Assembly: GCF_019578655.1 (NCBI RefSeq)
Contig: NC_063256.1
Coordinates: 11,222,001-11,286,000, forward strand
Direction: 5' to 3'
Source: Ricinus communis
Taxonomy: Eukaryota; Streptophyta; Magnoliopsida; Malpighiales; Euphorbiaceae
Length of the DNA stretch: 64,000 nucleotides
Shown: positions 1-13,719 of the stretch, piece by piece
Numbering within the stretch: the stretch's first letter is position 1
Layout: the number at the start of each line of letters is the position of its first letter
Notes under the pieces: generated by a model
Seen by the model: only the letters and a program-made list of their open reading frames with translations
Told to the model about the DNA's origin: nothing
Databases searched by the model: none
Program-made: the position numbers and the translations under genes

Positions 1-2736
1 TTGGAGAACCCACATTGCCCCATCTTCTTCTGGGCATACCCTGGCCCATTTCACCTGTTCCGTCTTTTGCTTCTCATTTTCTTGTTGGATGCAATGCATC
101 TATCTCACTTCTTGCTCTTCCCTTTCACTAAATGTGCACCCTTTCATTAAAAAAAGATTAAAACAAGAAACAAATAAAATACACTAGAACCCCAAAAACT
201 TCTCCAATCCAATCATTCACTTAGTGAATTGGCAACATCCATAAGATTTTAAGTATCCATCTAATTTGTGGGTTCCATTTATCTTCTTTCTTTGGCCTAT
301 GTGGATTTAATAAACTACATGTCATTACATAATTTATTATCTTTTTTTTTTCTTTTTAATATCTACGCGTATTTATTCATGCCAAAATTTTTGTCGACAG
401 ATAGGATTTTTCTTCTTTTCCCCACAAGTTGATACCAATAATTTATTTGTTATTTGACCCTACACACAACATGGGTCTTCTATTTGCTAACAAATTTGTA
501 TTTCACCATTTGTATGCACTGTGAATTATTGTTGCACATTAGGTTTATGCCCTAATAAAGTGAAGAAGTTTTACTGTTCACTATTCATTGGATATGCGAG
601 GTACATGCATATATATAAGCTGTCTTGGTGATCTTAAAGTTGTTATGGAGTAAGTAAGAAAAAAGAAATACTATTCATTTCTGAATATACCCAAGTGGTT
701 TTCTGATATGGACAACTGCTCCAAACTTTAGTTTCCACATTTTCAAATTTAGTATAAATACTACATTGCTCTTGTGTGCATTATTTGGTAAAATGGAAAT
801 GACTGTAGCATTTCTAAGTTAATTAGAAGTCAAGAAAGACTACCATAAATGAACTTTAAACATGTTTGACATAGCTATTAAAAAGCGGCTGATAAATTTT
901 TAATTTTTAATAGTTACATTAAAATATTTAATTAATTTTTTTAAATGGCAACCGATAACTATTAAGATATTAAATAACCTCAATTCACAACCCTCTAACA
1001 AAAGGGAAGTTCCATTCTCCACTCCACCAAAATTACCTATAGGAAATAGTGAAATTAGTTAATATTGTCCATAGGGGGTGGATTGTTAAATTAATATAAT
1101 ATATATATAAATTTATGAAATTTAAATTTTTTTGACACGTGTGCTTAAATTTTGACAGATAAATTTTTTGTTTCAATATGTATATTATTTTTGACACATG
1201 AAATTCAAATTTATATGTAATTTTATAATTTTTTTTAATAATTTATTAATTAATAAGGTACATTCCTAATTAAACACAAACTCTAATTCTAAGAAATAAT
1301 ATATTAATTAATAAATAATTTTCTAATAAGATAATGATACTAATTCTATCCAAAAAATAGCATATTAATTATATTTTAATATTATATTAATTAATATATT
1401 AATTTTCTATTTAGATAATGATTTTAATTTTAAAACATAACATCTTAAATCATGATTTTAATATTATATTTAATAATAAATTAATTTTAATTACATAATA
1501 CTTTTTTAATTTTAAAAAATAATAATATCAATTATATTGATAGTATTAAATACTAAGATTAACTAATAAATGTTTTAAAATAATTTTTGTATTATTGTAT
1601 TAATAAAATTTTAAAATTTTTAAAAAATATTTAAAAAAGTTAATTTATTATTTTTTAAAAATATTATAAATAAATATAAATATTTAAATATTTATTAAAT
1701 TATATTTTTTAATTTAATTTTATAATTAAAAAAATAATAATGGGCGTAAAATTAATTTTTTTTTAAATTTACTTACTTGGTCATCGGACACAGCTAAAAG
1801 AACGGCTGGAATCCATCAAAATGGGCTGCCCATTTGAAAAAATAAATAAATATAAAAGATAGTTTAATTTATGTATTTATGTGTATGGCATTCACATGGT
1901 TAAGTTTTATCTTACAGCTACACATATATAGAGTGCCTACTACAGAAATGAGAAATTCCTTAGCATGTAAGATTCTAAATCAAAGTCATTTCACCTTAGC
2001 ATGATGATCACTTAATGGACCCTAAGAGTGAGACACATGATCCATTAGATTAAGAAAGAACCTTTTTGCACTCAAATCTCATTGTCATTGACTGTCATGA
2101 ACATGATCATTTGAATTAGTCTCACCAAGACTATATATTTTGTGTTATAATGGAGACCAATTAATGTCAATCACCTTCAAATTCCAGTGTCCAATTGCCT
2201 TAATGTCTTTATTAATTAAATAAAGTTGAAATTAATCATGTTATAATTTGGCCATTTTCACTTAGTGGTAATGGCATACATTCAACACATGGGCATTCAA
2301 GTCTAATCAAACCCTTTCATGCTTACTACTGTTTTGGATGATATGTAGGCATCAGCATCACATATTTATGTTGTCCAATTAGCTACCAAATTTAGTTGAA
2401 GAGACTGCTTTGTAATACAAAAAGGCAACAATTTATCAAAATTCAAACATTTGATCTTATACTTGAAGAAATCTAGGATATTATAAAAATAGAGAATGAC
2501 AAGAATTGGTTAAAAGGGGTATTTCTATGAATAATAATTGAATTCCCATACATGGTTTAAGTAATTATACAAGTATAAAGTGTCACTTGTGCTAGGTATA
2601 CATGAAATGGGAACTAAATATATTTCTTTTTTTCTTTTGTTGTTGCAATATTGGTAGTTTTGGAAAATATTGGGAAATGGACCACCTTGATCTTGTGTGT
2701 TGTATGGTACTAATGAGCAACATCCAAATAGTGAAG
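1..2736. other. AT-rich intergenic DNA downstream of the bHLH gene
   Basis: No coding sequence is supported here. The first ~150 bases are less AT-rich but give no recognisable protein. About 1080-1750 holds a degenerate relative of the Helitron at 44661-45375 (listed separately). Bases 1860-2700 are ordinary gene-flanking DNA that probably includes the 3'UTR of the minus-strand bHLH gene. Confidence 0.6.
1087..1745. repeat. Degenerate relative of the 44.7-kb Helitron, termini lost
   Basis: This stretch aligns by eye, in the same orientation, with most of 44661-45375. Shared blocks in the same order include a 'ttgacacgtgtgc/ttgacatgtgtag' segment, 'gtattatttttgacaca', 'cattcctaattaaacac' and repeated 'ttaattatattttaatatta' motifs. 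Unlike that copy, it shows neither a clear 5' TC end nor a 3' CTAG end; the 3' side stops at an 'aataatgggcgtaaaa' remnant. It is an older or truncated member of the same family, so the boundaries are approximate. Confidence 0.55.
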
Positions 2737-4146
2737 TCAAAGAGACCATGTTGGGTGGAAATTTGTTAGTCCTCCATATCCTTCTTTCATCACTCTTTCA
2801 ATCTCTTTAGCCTCTTGTGCCTTTGCCCTCTGCAAACATGAATCATCCAATCTTGTTACTATATAACATTTGAGACCCATAAAAATTTTATGTGCAAAAG
2901 ACAATGTGTTATAAATAAAGTATTAATTGAGCACCTGCATTGTTTCTATGGCATCTGTCTCAGAATTGAAGTCATAAAATGTACTGGCTGCAGTGAGCTT
3001 CATAGATAGAAACTGAATTCAAAAAACCAAGAAAAAGAAAATCTATTAGTGCAAAGATTTTAGAGCAATTCTCTTTTTTTATATTCAAAACTATTGTTAT
3101 AAACTGCAATTAATGTATAAAACTCACCTCAACTTGATTCTGCAAGGATTGAACATAATTAATTATCTCATCCAACATTACTGCCATGCCCATGGTCTGT
3201 TAGATCATCAACAAATTATAGAATATCAGCATTGGTAATTTGATATTTTAAACTGCAAACTTTTATTCAATTGATTGAATTTTTTTTATTTTTATTTTTT
3301 TATGTTTATATTCCTCCAAGCATACATACCTTGTAGCAACCTGGGACAATATCTTGCAAGCATCTTAATCTCTCATTAATTTTTCCTCTTCTTACCTGTT
3401 GTTGTACAAGAAATAAAATTGATCAATATGATTTGAATTATTCATTCTATAAATTCTTTTTTTTAAAAGGGTATTTTGGGTTGATAAAAAGCTTGTAAAT
3501 ATACCCTTTCTGCTAAACTGTGACTATCAGTGGCTTGACCTCTTCTAGCTCTAACATGAACAACTTCCTTTGGTTTCTCATCATCTTCTTTGCTTTTAGT
3601 TCTCTTTCCTCTTCTTGAATTCTATCATATGAACACAAATTTCCATGTCAAAAACAGTCAAAACAAGAACCAAGTAAAAAGACCTGAAAAAAAAAAAAAA
3701 AGGTAAACAATTCATATACTTACATTTTTTCCCTTGCCATTTTCAGAAACTTGTGGAGATGAATTAAAAGAACTACTTTCTGATACATCCAATGCTTTTC
3801 TTTTCTTGGTTTCAAGAAACTCACTTTGATCAGTTCCAGGAGTGGAAATGAGCTGATGAGAAGAAACTGGCATAGCGTTTTGGCTATTGTATTGATTGAA
3901 AATAGCAGGAAAATTGTCTGCCAAGTTACCAGGGAATTCTGCTGCCACTACTGCTTGATGATTATGGCTAAAGAAATTGTTACTAGAGAAAGGCAAGAAA
4001 CTTTGGAAAGTATTCAAGCTTGAATTCTCTAGAATACTTTGGTTTATATCTGAGAATTGGTTGATGGGTTCTAAGTTAGGATCGATATGATCCAAGAATG
4101 GAAAAGAGGGTCTAAAACCTTGAACATCTGATGTGAAATCAGCCAT
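2737..4146 (-). CDS. bHLH transcription factor, BEE1/BEE3-like (6 exons, 281 aa)
   Basis: Exons on the minus strand are 4146-3724, 3621-3505, 3395-3330, 3196-3128, 3012-2935 and 2829-2737; all introns are GT/AG and all junctions are phase 0. The protein opens with a variable acidic/Asn-rich N-terminus (1-110), then 'TKKRKALD', a basic linker, and the bHLH domain from about residue 163. The basic region carries the E-box/G-box reading residues His175, Glu179 and Arg183, followed by 'NERLRCLQDIVPGC' and 'DEIINYVQSLQNQVEFLS'. It ends in 'TWSL', as BEE proteins do. In Arabidopsis, BEE1/BEE3 are nuclear, brassinosteroid-induced positive regulators of growth; the same role here is inference from family. 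HAF/CESTA-type (bHLH75) membership is the main alternative. The first ATG gives a complete family-like N-terminus. Confidence 0.93.
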
Positions 4147-4286
4147 TACAGTTCAATTCTTGAACTTTGTTTCTTTTTTTCCTTTTTTTTCTTTTGGCAG
4201 GGAGCTAAATTCTCGAAGAGCTGAAGTGGGTTATGTTTGTGTAGTGTATGTTTTGGATAATGAGAGAGATGAGATAAGAGAGTTCA

Positions 4287-4294
4287 TATTTATA
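4287..4294 (-). promoter_or_regulatory. TATA box of the bHLH gene
   Basis: On the minus strand this reads TATAAATA, about 140 bases upstream of the bHLH start codon. That leaves room for a ~100-base 5'UTR, which is normal for a plant gene. No transcript evidence is available. Confidence 0.5.
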
Positions 4295-4423
4295 CTGTAG
4301 GTTTAAAGAATGCCACTATGCATCAGTTCCATAATTTCATTTTTGACATTAAATTCAAGAAACCCAAGAAAGGGAACCAGTTCTTTTTTTTTTTCTTTTT
4401 CCTTTTTTTTTTTTAATTGAGGG

Positions 4424-4433
4424 GCCACGTGGC
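4424..4433. promoter_or_regulatory. Perfect palindromic G-box (GCCACGTGGC) upstream of the bHLH gene
   Basis: GCCACGTGGC is a full 10-bp palindrome around the CACGTG core, about 280 bases upstream of the bHLH start codon and about 130 bases beyond the TATA box. G-boxes bind bHLH and bZIP factors (ABRE/PIF/BZR-type input). The gene product is itself a predicted E-box/G-box binder, so feedback is possible but is only inference. Confidence 0.5.
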
Positions 4434-7400
4434 AATACCAGCTTCTATTCTTTTGTCTCCTATTGGGTCCTACATTCAGGAGATATATCCAATAAAAATA
4501 AGGACCCATTATAAAAGACTTTGGCCCCCAGGGGAAGTATGTGAAAAAGGTTCAACCGAGTGGAACTTTTTTTTTTTCTTTTTTAATCTTAATATTTATT
4601 TTTATAAATTTCATTTATATTTTGAAAAATATATAATTATTACATCTAAATACTTTTAAGTATGTAATTGTATTAAAATATTAGAGATAAAATATTTCAT
4701 TATTTATTGTGATTCTGTCCGGAACGCTCTATATTAGTTAAACTAATACCGAGTTTGAACGCATAAACATCAAATAATTACATATAATTATTAAATATCA
4801 TCGAATTTTATATTTTTAAATTTAGGAGACTTATTTTCCTTTTCTTTCTTTACGAAAAATATGGTGTCCAGTAACAAAAAGAATATAATTTGATTGCTAT
4901 ATGAACAAGAATTTTTCAGTTTCAATGTTATTTTCTTAAATATTAGATAAAAAATATCATCTTCCATCATATGACGAGTAAACGAATTTTCGAATTGCCA
5001 ACTCTTTAGAATCGTTTTAAATTTTGAAAGTTTTGACATTATTTTTTCGTTTTATTCCATGTTATCTCAATTTTTTAAAATTAGTAGAGATAGAGATTCG
5101 AAACTTTCAATTCGATTCAAGATGATATGAAATGAAAATATAATTCTTTCAAAGTAAATTTTTTTTTTAAAAAAAGCTACTTAAATAGATCCTTAACAAA
5201 AATTAGAAAGAATAATCTTTTTTCTGCTACAAATATTAAAATAGATAAGGATTATTTATCTTTAATAACTTATTATTATTTGGAAGGCCTTGGAAAATTC
5301 AAGTTACCCCAATTTTATTAAAAATTTAAAAATACTTGTTATCACTTACTATTCTCTAACATTTACAAGTAGTTATAAGTACATAGAAATTTATTAGCTT
5401 AGAATAAATAAGGTAACCCTAAAATCAGATTATGAAAAGAATTATAGCATGGAGTGGATATCATTCTTTTAACTTATAAAAGCCATAACAATAATAAATT
5501 TTTTTTTTCCATTCTTTCATATTTAGTGAAAAACTTCATTTAAACTATTAATACACAACTTTTAAGTAAAAAAGGTACTGAAAAGAATTCTTCTTTCTTT
5601 ATTTGTATAGAAAAGCACAAGATCATGACATGAGCTTTATGGAAAAAGCCTTGACTAGTACTAGCTGACCCTTTTCCTTTTTCTAATAAGATAAATCATT
5701 ATTAATTTTCAGCTTACTTACTAGTATGGGGTCTCATACAATTATTTGCATGTAGAAATTCCTTAGGGCCCATTTTGATATTTGCTTTTAAACTTATACA
5801 ATATCTTAACTTACCCTTAATTTATTCTTTTCATAATTTCTCTCAGTTTTGTTTTCTTCTTTTTGCTTTCTAACAGTGGATTGTGTAGTTATCCTCAAAA
5901 CCACAACAATATTGTCAGGATGTAACCTGTGTTATTATTGCTGATAAGTGGCATTTGGACACAAAATGGGCATATCAAAACCACAATGAAAGGATTAAGA
6001 GATTGTGAAATTGTCTAAGTGGTTATGAAAGATATACATATGGATTTATGCCACTTACAAATACAACCTAATTTTGCATCCTTCTTACAATTTCTCATCT
6101 CAAAGAGACAACTCTTTTCCTCCCGCTTACCCATTGATTCTCTTGTCGGTTGCATTTCTAGCGACCCTAAACACTATTTATTAATAATTGTCTCCATCAT
6201 TTGATTGATTAGTCACTATTATTTATCTTTTACAACCCCTTGCTATACTCATCCATCCGGACAAATTAAGAAATTAATAATCAAAAATTTTATCAGGTCA
6301 ATATTAAATATAAAAAAGAATCATAGTTAGATTATAAATTACAACTATATTAATGAATTGTAAACTCAATATATTTTTTAAGTTAATAGATCTTTTTTAA
6401 AAAATTAAAATAAAGTCAGTAAATATTATTTATTTTTTGAAATTAAATTTCAGATTTCAACGGTTAATTTTAAGTGATTAAAAATATTTCAATTTCTATA
6501 TCAATAATATAGCATAATAAATTGAATCTTTATCTGATGAATATTAATTACTCAAACAAATTCAGAAAAATTAGAAAAGAAATAAGTTCTAATATAATCT
6601 ATAAATATATTGGTAAGAAAATGACACAAATGTTAGGCTGGTTGGATGTGGGACGCATATTTTGGAGTGGTTCAATGCCTGCCCTGAGCTCAAATGCCAT
6701 GAGCTACAAAAGGGTTGGTTCGTTTGAATCCTATAGAACCCAAACAGGTTGATCGATCAATCCACAGGTTTTGACCCGCCGGTTCATGTGGACAACTCCA
6801 AATTTTAGTTAAAAATAATTTAAATTTGGATTGAACCGGTTCTTAATCTTGTTCTTCGGGATTTATATCAAATTAGTCGGTCTGATCCGAGTTTAATCAA
6901 TTTGAAGCAACTGTTAGAAATTGATTCAAAAGGTTCATTATTTCATGCCGTATTTATTATGTCATGGACTAAATTGACAAAATCATCACTAAAATATGCC
7001 CATTTATTTTAGCATCTAATTTATTTCTATCTTCATCACTTGTAAGGTATTCATATCCATTTTATATGTAAAAAGAAAACAATTAAGATGAGATCTTCAT
7101 TCTTTTCTTTTTCTTTTTTTTCAAATTAAATTCTTTTACCATAATTATATATATGTTTACATAAAGCATATATCAAATGGGATAGTCAACCAAAAAATAT
7201 TTAGTATATCTTTTTATAAAAGAAAACTAAAATAAAATTCTATGAAATCTATCTTTTCCATATAAATTATACTATTTAAATTTTGGATGTAAAAATAAAG
7301 CATATTTCACATAAAATTTTCAACCTATCACCAGCTTAAGCAAATAAAAAAAAAAAGATAAATTATTCATTAGAAGGGTTCACAACTATTCAGTTTTAAT

Positions 7401-10400
7401 TATAGGCTATAAATGAAGACAGGTGAAACGGTGACGTTTTAATTCTGAGCTAAGTGTATAACTGAAAAACTAATGGCTGATTTGTGAAATTATTAGAAAA
7501 TAATGGTGAAATAACGCCATTTTGTAAGGCGAGTACTCACTCAACGAGATAAAGGGTGAAAATGACAAAAACGAAAGCGGAAAGGACCCATTTATTCCTC
7601 AAATTAATTATGTTTTCAAAATAGTTTTTTTTTTTTTTTTTTTTTAAACCAAATTTTTTAGTTTCTTTTATTTACCTTTGAAAATGCTTTTTAATGTTTT
7701 TTTAAGTTAAGTTTTAGAAATTTTAAACTTATGTATTTGACACTCAAAAAAGTAATCCTAAATAAATTCACAATTGTTTCTTTTATTCTCTTTTTGATAA
7801 GATCCTTTCCGGTATTTTATAAATTTTATTATCAATGATATAATAGTTTAATATTTGAATGTTTGTTAATGCATTTCTTCTATAAATAATATATAGAAAC
7901 ATGAAGGTAGAACTCAAATATCCTTATAATTAATCAATAATTACTAATTTTATTATATTTTAATTTTATATATAATTAATTTAATTTATTAATCCTAATA
8001 GATTTAATTAGAAATTAATCTTCTAATCCTAAAAGAATTAATTTGTGCTTTAAACTATTTCAGTCCTAATATTATTATAATTTTATATACATTTATATTA
8101 TTCGTAAAAATTAAAGACAAGAAGTCATAAAAAATAATATTTTTAATTTTATTTTATTGATATATTATTGAGCGTGTTTTTTTTAATTATTATTGCAAGT
8201 GAATTACTTCGTGTGGTCAACATATTTTTATATACTAATTGTCCATTAAAATGTTTATATATATGAAATTGAGTTTTATTGTTACATCTTATAAAAAATT
8301 TGAATTATAAAAAACTTATTCTCACTCTTATTGTTAATGAATTCACTGCAACATATCAAATAACATAAAATAAAATATCATTTATATTTTTAATATTTAT
8401 TTACTATTCAATATTTTTATCAATATATTTTTCATTTTTATTATAAAAATTTTAAATTGATATCTTCTTATATTTTTTTGCTTTTTTCTTTGAAATAAAA
8501 ATTATATTTTTATTTAATTATAATAATACTACTAGTAAAAACATTATACTATAAAATTAAGAATTGCAAAAATTATTAAAATTAAAATACTGAACTTTCA
8601 CATTTTTTTATTAATATAGAGGTTTTATTTCAATTATATTATTAGATAATGATTAACATAATAAAAATAATTATTCAACTACATTTAATTATTTATAAAA
8701 TAATAATTTTGATTAAAAGTATAATTAAACAAAATAAACAATGTAAAATTCAGTATTAATAATGAACAATTAAATCAAAGCAAATAAAAAATTTAAATAT
8801 TTTATAACTTTCTATAAATTTATTTGAAGTTTAATTATCATTAAATTTGTAAAATATACATTTTTAAAAAAATTATAAAATATATAATAACACATGAATT
8901 CCTACTATACAATAATAAATTTTTTATAAAATAATTAAATATTATATACTAATTTATCAAATATATCTATATAACGATTTTTATAATAGTAATTTACATG
9001 TATAACAATACTAATATAAATATAAATATATTTATTTATTTTAAATTGTTACAACATTAAACAACAAGCTGTGTAGGCAGTTGGGATTATATATTAAAAA
9101 GATGCGACAAGAAAGAGTAGAGAAAAAAAAAAAAGAAAACAAAAATAGTCGGTGCTAAGATGTGGGATGTTTTTGACACATGTTTTTTCTAGACCGGCTT
9201 TAGTTAATGCAATTTTCAAGTACTATTCATAGTCAATAGAAAATTAAAATTAAAAAAAAAAAGAATCAGCTACTTAATTACTTTTTGCACCTATATTTAT
9301 ATTTTTAGAAAAATAATTATTTTTGTTTGAGCCATTCTTGGCTCTACTAAGCACTCAAGCTTTCCAATTGCAGCAATGGATCATAGCAAGTTTTGTTCCT
9401 TTGTACTTTCCATATGCCATATTAGGCTATGTTTGACAAATGGGTCAGTGGCCTAACTCTTCCAAAAGTACATAAACAAACAAAACAGAAAAAAAAAAAA
9501 AAAAAAGAGAATGCTTGTTGTTTTTCCTATTCATGTAAATCTCACTAATTATTTGTTGATTATCACTTTTTATTTTTAATCAAGTGTTTAACAATCTTAA
9601 ATAGATATCATATATCAACGTAGGATGATGGCCTTAAGCATAGATAGTCTTGTTGTTTCCTTTGTATTAAAACTTTATTTTTTTTTATTTTAAAATATTA
9701 ATGCATATTGTATTCGAATCATGCATATTTTAAAATAATATAAAAAAAAAACTAGTAAAATATAATATCAATTGGAAAGAAGGTGAAGGTAGAACGAGTT
9801 GTGCTGATAATATATTTTATTAATTTTCTTTTAACGATATTGAGGATATAAGCTATAATATGGCAAACCTATAATTCCATCTAAAATTACTTGCAGGTGT
9901 ATTTTTCAATCAAATAACAATTTTATTTAATTTTAAAATAAGTAACCACAGGGCATCTAAAGTGCCACGTAAAACAGTGATTTGCTAAGTTATTGACCAA
10001 CTAATACATGTTCAACATCGACCTAAAGGAGCTGTGGTCCTGTTTCTATTTTTATCCATTATACAGAGATCCTTCAACTGTCACTCTCTACGTTCGCCCC
10101 CAAAATCAGTCGCTACCGACAAATAAATTAAAAAGTTTAGGAGTAAAAGACTAAAGCAAGGAGTAAAATTAAAAGTTTTGTATTATACGAGTACCATAAT
10201 GTAATCTTTTTCTTTTAATAATAATAAAAAATAATTATTGATTTTCAAAAAAAACAAACGTTAAGAATTCTTTAATATTAAAATGCCGAAAGTAATTTAA
10301 GTAATTATAAATATTTTTATGCTATATAATTAGTACAATTAATTGCACAATTACCCGACAAATTGTACCCGACCAATAGATCGATATGTCGACGAGGGAA

Positions 10401-10987
10401 TTGTTAATTGAGAGTAAGTTATTAAGAAGTTGAAGATTGTATTGGTTTGTGGATGACAAATAAGTTAATAGTACTAAATGGAGAGTTCTCGTCTCTGTCT
10501 CTCAATCTTTTTTGAGTTTTGTCCATATATAAAGCAGTGCATATACATACATATTCATTGAGCAAAATTGCTTCCTTATATTACCTAAAAGCCTACAATG
10601 GGACACCCCTTCCATTTATAGGTTAAGAGAGTGGTAGTGAAGAGGAGGAATGCCAGCTTCTATAAAAGTAAAGAGTGGCCCTCTTATTTCAACATTTGAT
10701 TTGGCATAAGGTGAGCTGGTGCCCAGTGATAGTAAACAAAAGTCTACCACAAACAAACAAGACATATTAATACATGATGACATATAGCAATTAGCCAGTG
10801 ATGAAACAACCTAACTAAAAGACTCTAATTAAAGAAAATGATTTACTCATAGGCTTAGTCTCATCATAAATACATATATTATAGTTTTATTTCTCTCATT
10901 TGTAATTTTTTTTTTTTAAAAAGAAAAGGATGAAAGAAGAAATCTTATGCTAAAAGAGCTAAAACGTTAAGATAATAAATCCATATT

Positions 10988-11011
10988 TATATATATATAT
11001 ATATATATATA
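10988..11011. repeat. (TA)n microsatellite, 12 units
   Basis: Uninterrupted TA dinucleotides over 24 bases. Confidence 0.9.
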
Positions 11012-11414
11012 AATTAAGTGTGCTAAATATTATTTAATAATTTGAGTTCTTTTCCAGGTTCAAATATATAATATTTTTTTACTCATTTTCTTTTCATGGT
11101 AATAGAGCTGCCAATGAGGAAACAAAGCCCCATTTTGCAGTATTGCAATTGTAATTGATGTGGGAATTAATCATTTTTTTCCTTGTGAGATTTGAAGACT
11201 TGACCCGAATGAGTTACTGACTATCTCTGAGAAACATAATAGTGATAGGAAAGTCGGGGGGAAACTTGGGAAAAGAGAATAGAAAGGAGAGCCTCCGACA
11301 GTCGAGTTAATGAGTGATATGAAGAATGCTCGAAAAAGTGTTTTGATCTTAATATATGTACAAAAAAGATGGACTATAGTTATGTATTGTGAGATGATCC
11401 AAGTAGAAAGGGTT

Positions 11415-12340
11415 TTGATCTTAATATATATTATTAAATAAAATAATATATTTTTCAAAAGATTAAAATAAACCGTTGTAATATTTTGATTTTTCTTTAA
11501 TCAAATTCTATCACTGGTTAATGCCAACGTCAATAATCATAGCAATTAAATATTTAACGGATATAAAAAAAATGAGAAGTTTTCTTTGAGAACCAAAACT
11601 CATTGTTTTACTTTTTTTTGTTTTATTTACTTATTTTATATTTTAAATATATTATTATTTTATTTGAACTTATGCATTTTTTAGATAGCGTAAAACACAT
11701 GCTTTTTTTAATGTTTGTGATTGAAGGATTTAAGAATAACAATCTTTATAATCAAAATTGAGTTCAGGAGACCAATTGAAAAAATGAGACAAGTGCAAGA
11801 GGCCATTTATGTATTTAACCGTTATTTTATATTTTAAATAAATTATTATTTTATTCAAACTTACACATTTTTAGATGGAATAAAATATACGTGCATAATG
11901 TTAACCCGTAAAATTTAGAAGTCCAATTGAATTAAAGTTGAGATTATGAGACCAATTGCCAAGACCAGACATGTACACCCATTTATGTATTTAGTCATAT
12001 TTTATTCGTATAAAATAACTTCCGTCCAAAGAACATGCATTAAACTATTTTATTACTATAATCAATTTATTATTATTATTATTTATTTATATGTTCTGCT
12101 TTCATCTTCAAATATAACTAAAGTACAAATAAAAAAGTTCTAAAACATTTTTTCTAAAATTGTATTATCGAATTTATAATTCTCAAATAATAGAATTTTC
12201 AATTTGTAAAATAATTTATATTCATTTACTTATTTTGATTAAAAATATAATACTTTTTTATATATTAAAAATTTAATTTCATATTTTCATATAAATTTAT
12301 ATTTATATCTAAATAATTTATTTTTAAGAATACTATAAAC
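11415..12340 (-). repeat. Inverted copy of the MULE end and flank found at 39.5-40.4 kb
   Basis: The reverse complement of this segment follows 39470-40440 over most of its length, with many substitutions. Shared landmarks include the 'taaatacataaatggc' motif twice, about 170-200 bases apart; 'aaaacaatgagtttt'; and, past the element end, 'tcaaataatagaatt' and 'ctgctttcatcttcaaat'. The homology crosses the inferred transposon boundary (11996 here, 39814 in the partner) and includes the neighbouring 'atattttat' target sequence. That suggests duplication of an already filled locus rather than an independent insertion. Confidence 0.65.
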
Positions 12341-13719
12341 GTTTATATTAATTTAATTCATATAAATATTTTATTTATATAAAATGACTTTTGTCCAAAG
12401 GATGGTATTGGACTAGTTTCAATTTACGATACTTATAACTTTTGCGGCTTATATTTTCTATCATATGACCATTGAAAATGAAATATTCTTAATTAATTCA
12501 TTATAGTAACAATATTAATTCACTAATAACTTATCCTACTAAATATATTAAGTCCATATTTAAATATGTAGTTTGAGAAAATCTAAAACTGGATTCTACA
12601 TATTTAGTAGAATAAATTATAAATGAATTGATACTGCTAATGTGGTGAACCAATTAAAAATATTTCATTTCTAATGACTATATCAACAAAAGTAAACAAA
12701 AATATTAAAATAGAAAATAGAAATACTAATAGCAAAAAGAAAAAAAATTAAAATATTAATACCCATTAGATATTGGGTCCAAAACTTTAATACTATCCAG
12801 ATATTCTTGGCAAGTTTGTAGGCTAACAAATCAGAAAGTTTACAATATGGGTAAATGGGATATCGAATCCTAAGTGGAGGAGGCAAATTGACCTTTCGAC
12901 CAATTTTTCTTAATACGGCGAGCTTGAACTAAAGCCCTTGTACCACCCTAAAGACACTCCAATACCATCCACACAAATAGGAAAACCAGCCACAATACAT
13001 TGAGAGAAAATAAGAAGTTGAATTACAAGAGAGAATAGTTAAAAATCACTTTTTAATAACCTTATGTGTTTATTTACAAAAATTTATGAAATTATACCTG
13101 AGTAGAATCTTTGATCTTTGGAAAGACCTGCATCAGGAAAATAATCATTTTAGTTTTATGTTTGACAATGGAGAATGTCACAGCAATTCAATCCAATAGA
13201 AGAATCAATCTTTCAAATGCCATCCACTTTTCCTTTTTCCTCAAATTCCATCACTTCAACCACATAAGAGAAGGAAAAAGAAAAACAAGCACACATACAC
13301 TTTCAGAGCAGAAGTTCATGCTGGCCAAAACATAAGTAAGACAACTGAATATAACACAAGTTATTATCATGCATAGCAGAAACTAGAGTTTCATCAATCT
13401 CATCATAAAATTGATTATAGCAAAAGAGTAATAAACAGACCACAGTATAGTTATGTCTGAATCTTTAGATGCTATAACTAAGGTTTTCTAACTTACATAT
13501 GAGGAAAGACAGAAGTACTAGTACTTGAACATAGAACCAAGGTTTTATATCCATCTCGTTCTCACACCAAACTCTGACATGTATAACACATTGTTGCATA
13601 CTTATTTCCAAATCCTCGAGCAATAAAATCATTAACTTCATTTTATCAGCTGCTTAACGGGTTTGTCTCACGAGTACAAGGACAGGTAAATGTTTGAAGC
13701 ATTTTCTAGTGCATTGAGC

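Noticed and set aside
4303..5039. Open frames around the bHLH promoter
   Set aside because: Low-complexity poly-F/K translations of T- and A-rich promoter DNA; no domain.
6630..6900. GC-richer patch with 'gaaccggttc' as a hAT element
   Set aside because: Subterminal-like motifs are present but no paired termini or 8-bp duplication was found.
11171..11458. 95-aa minus-strand frame
   Set aside because: AT-rich, no domain; it lies in repeat-derived DNA next to the inverted duplication.
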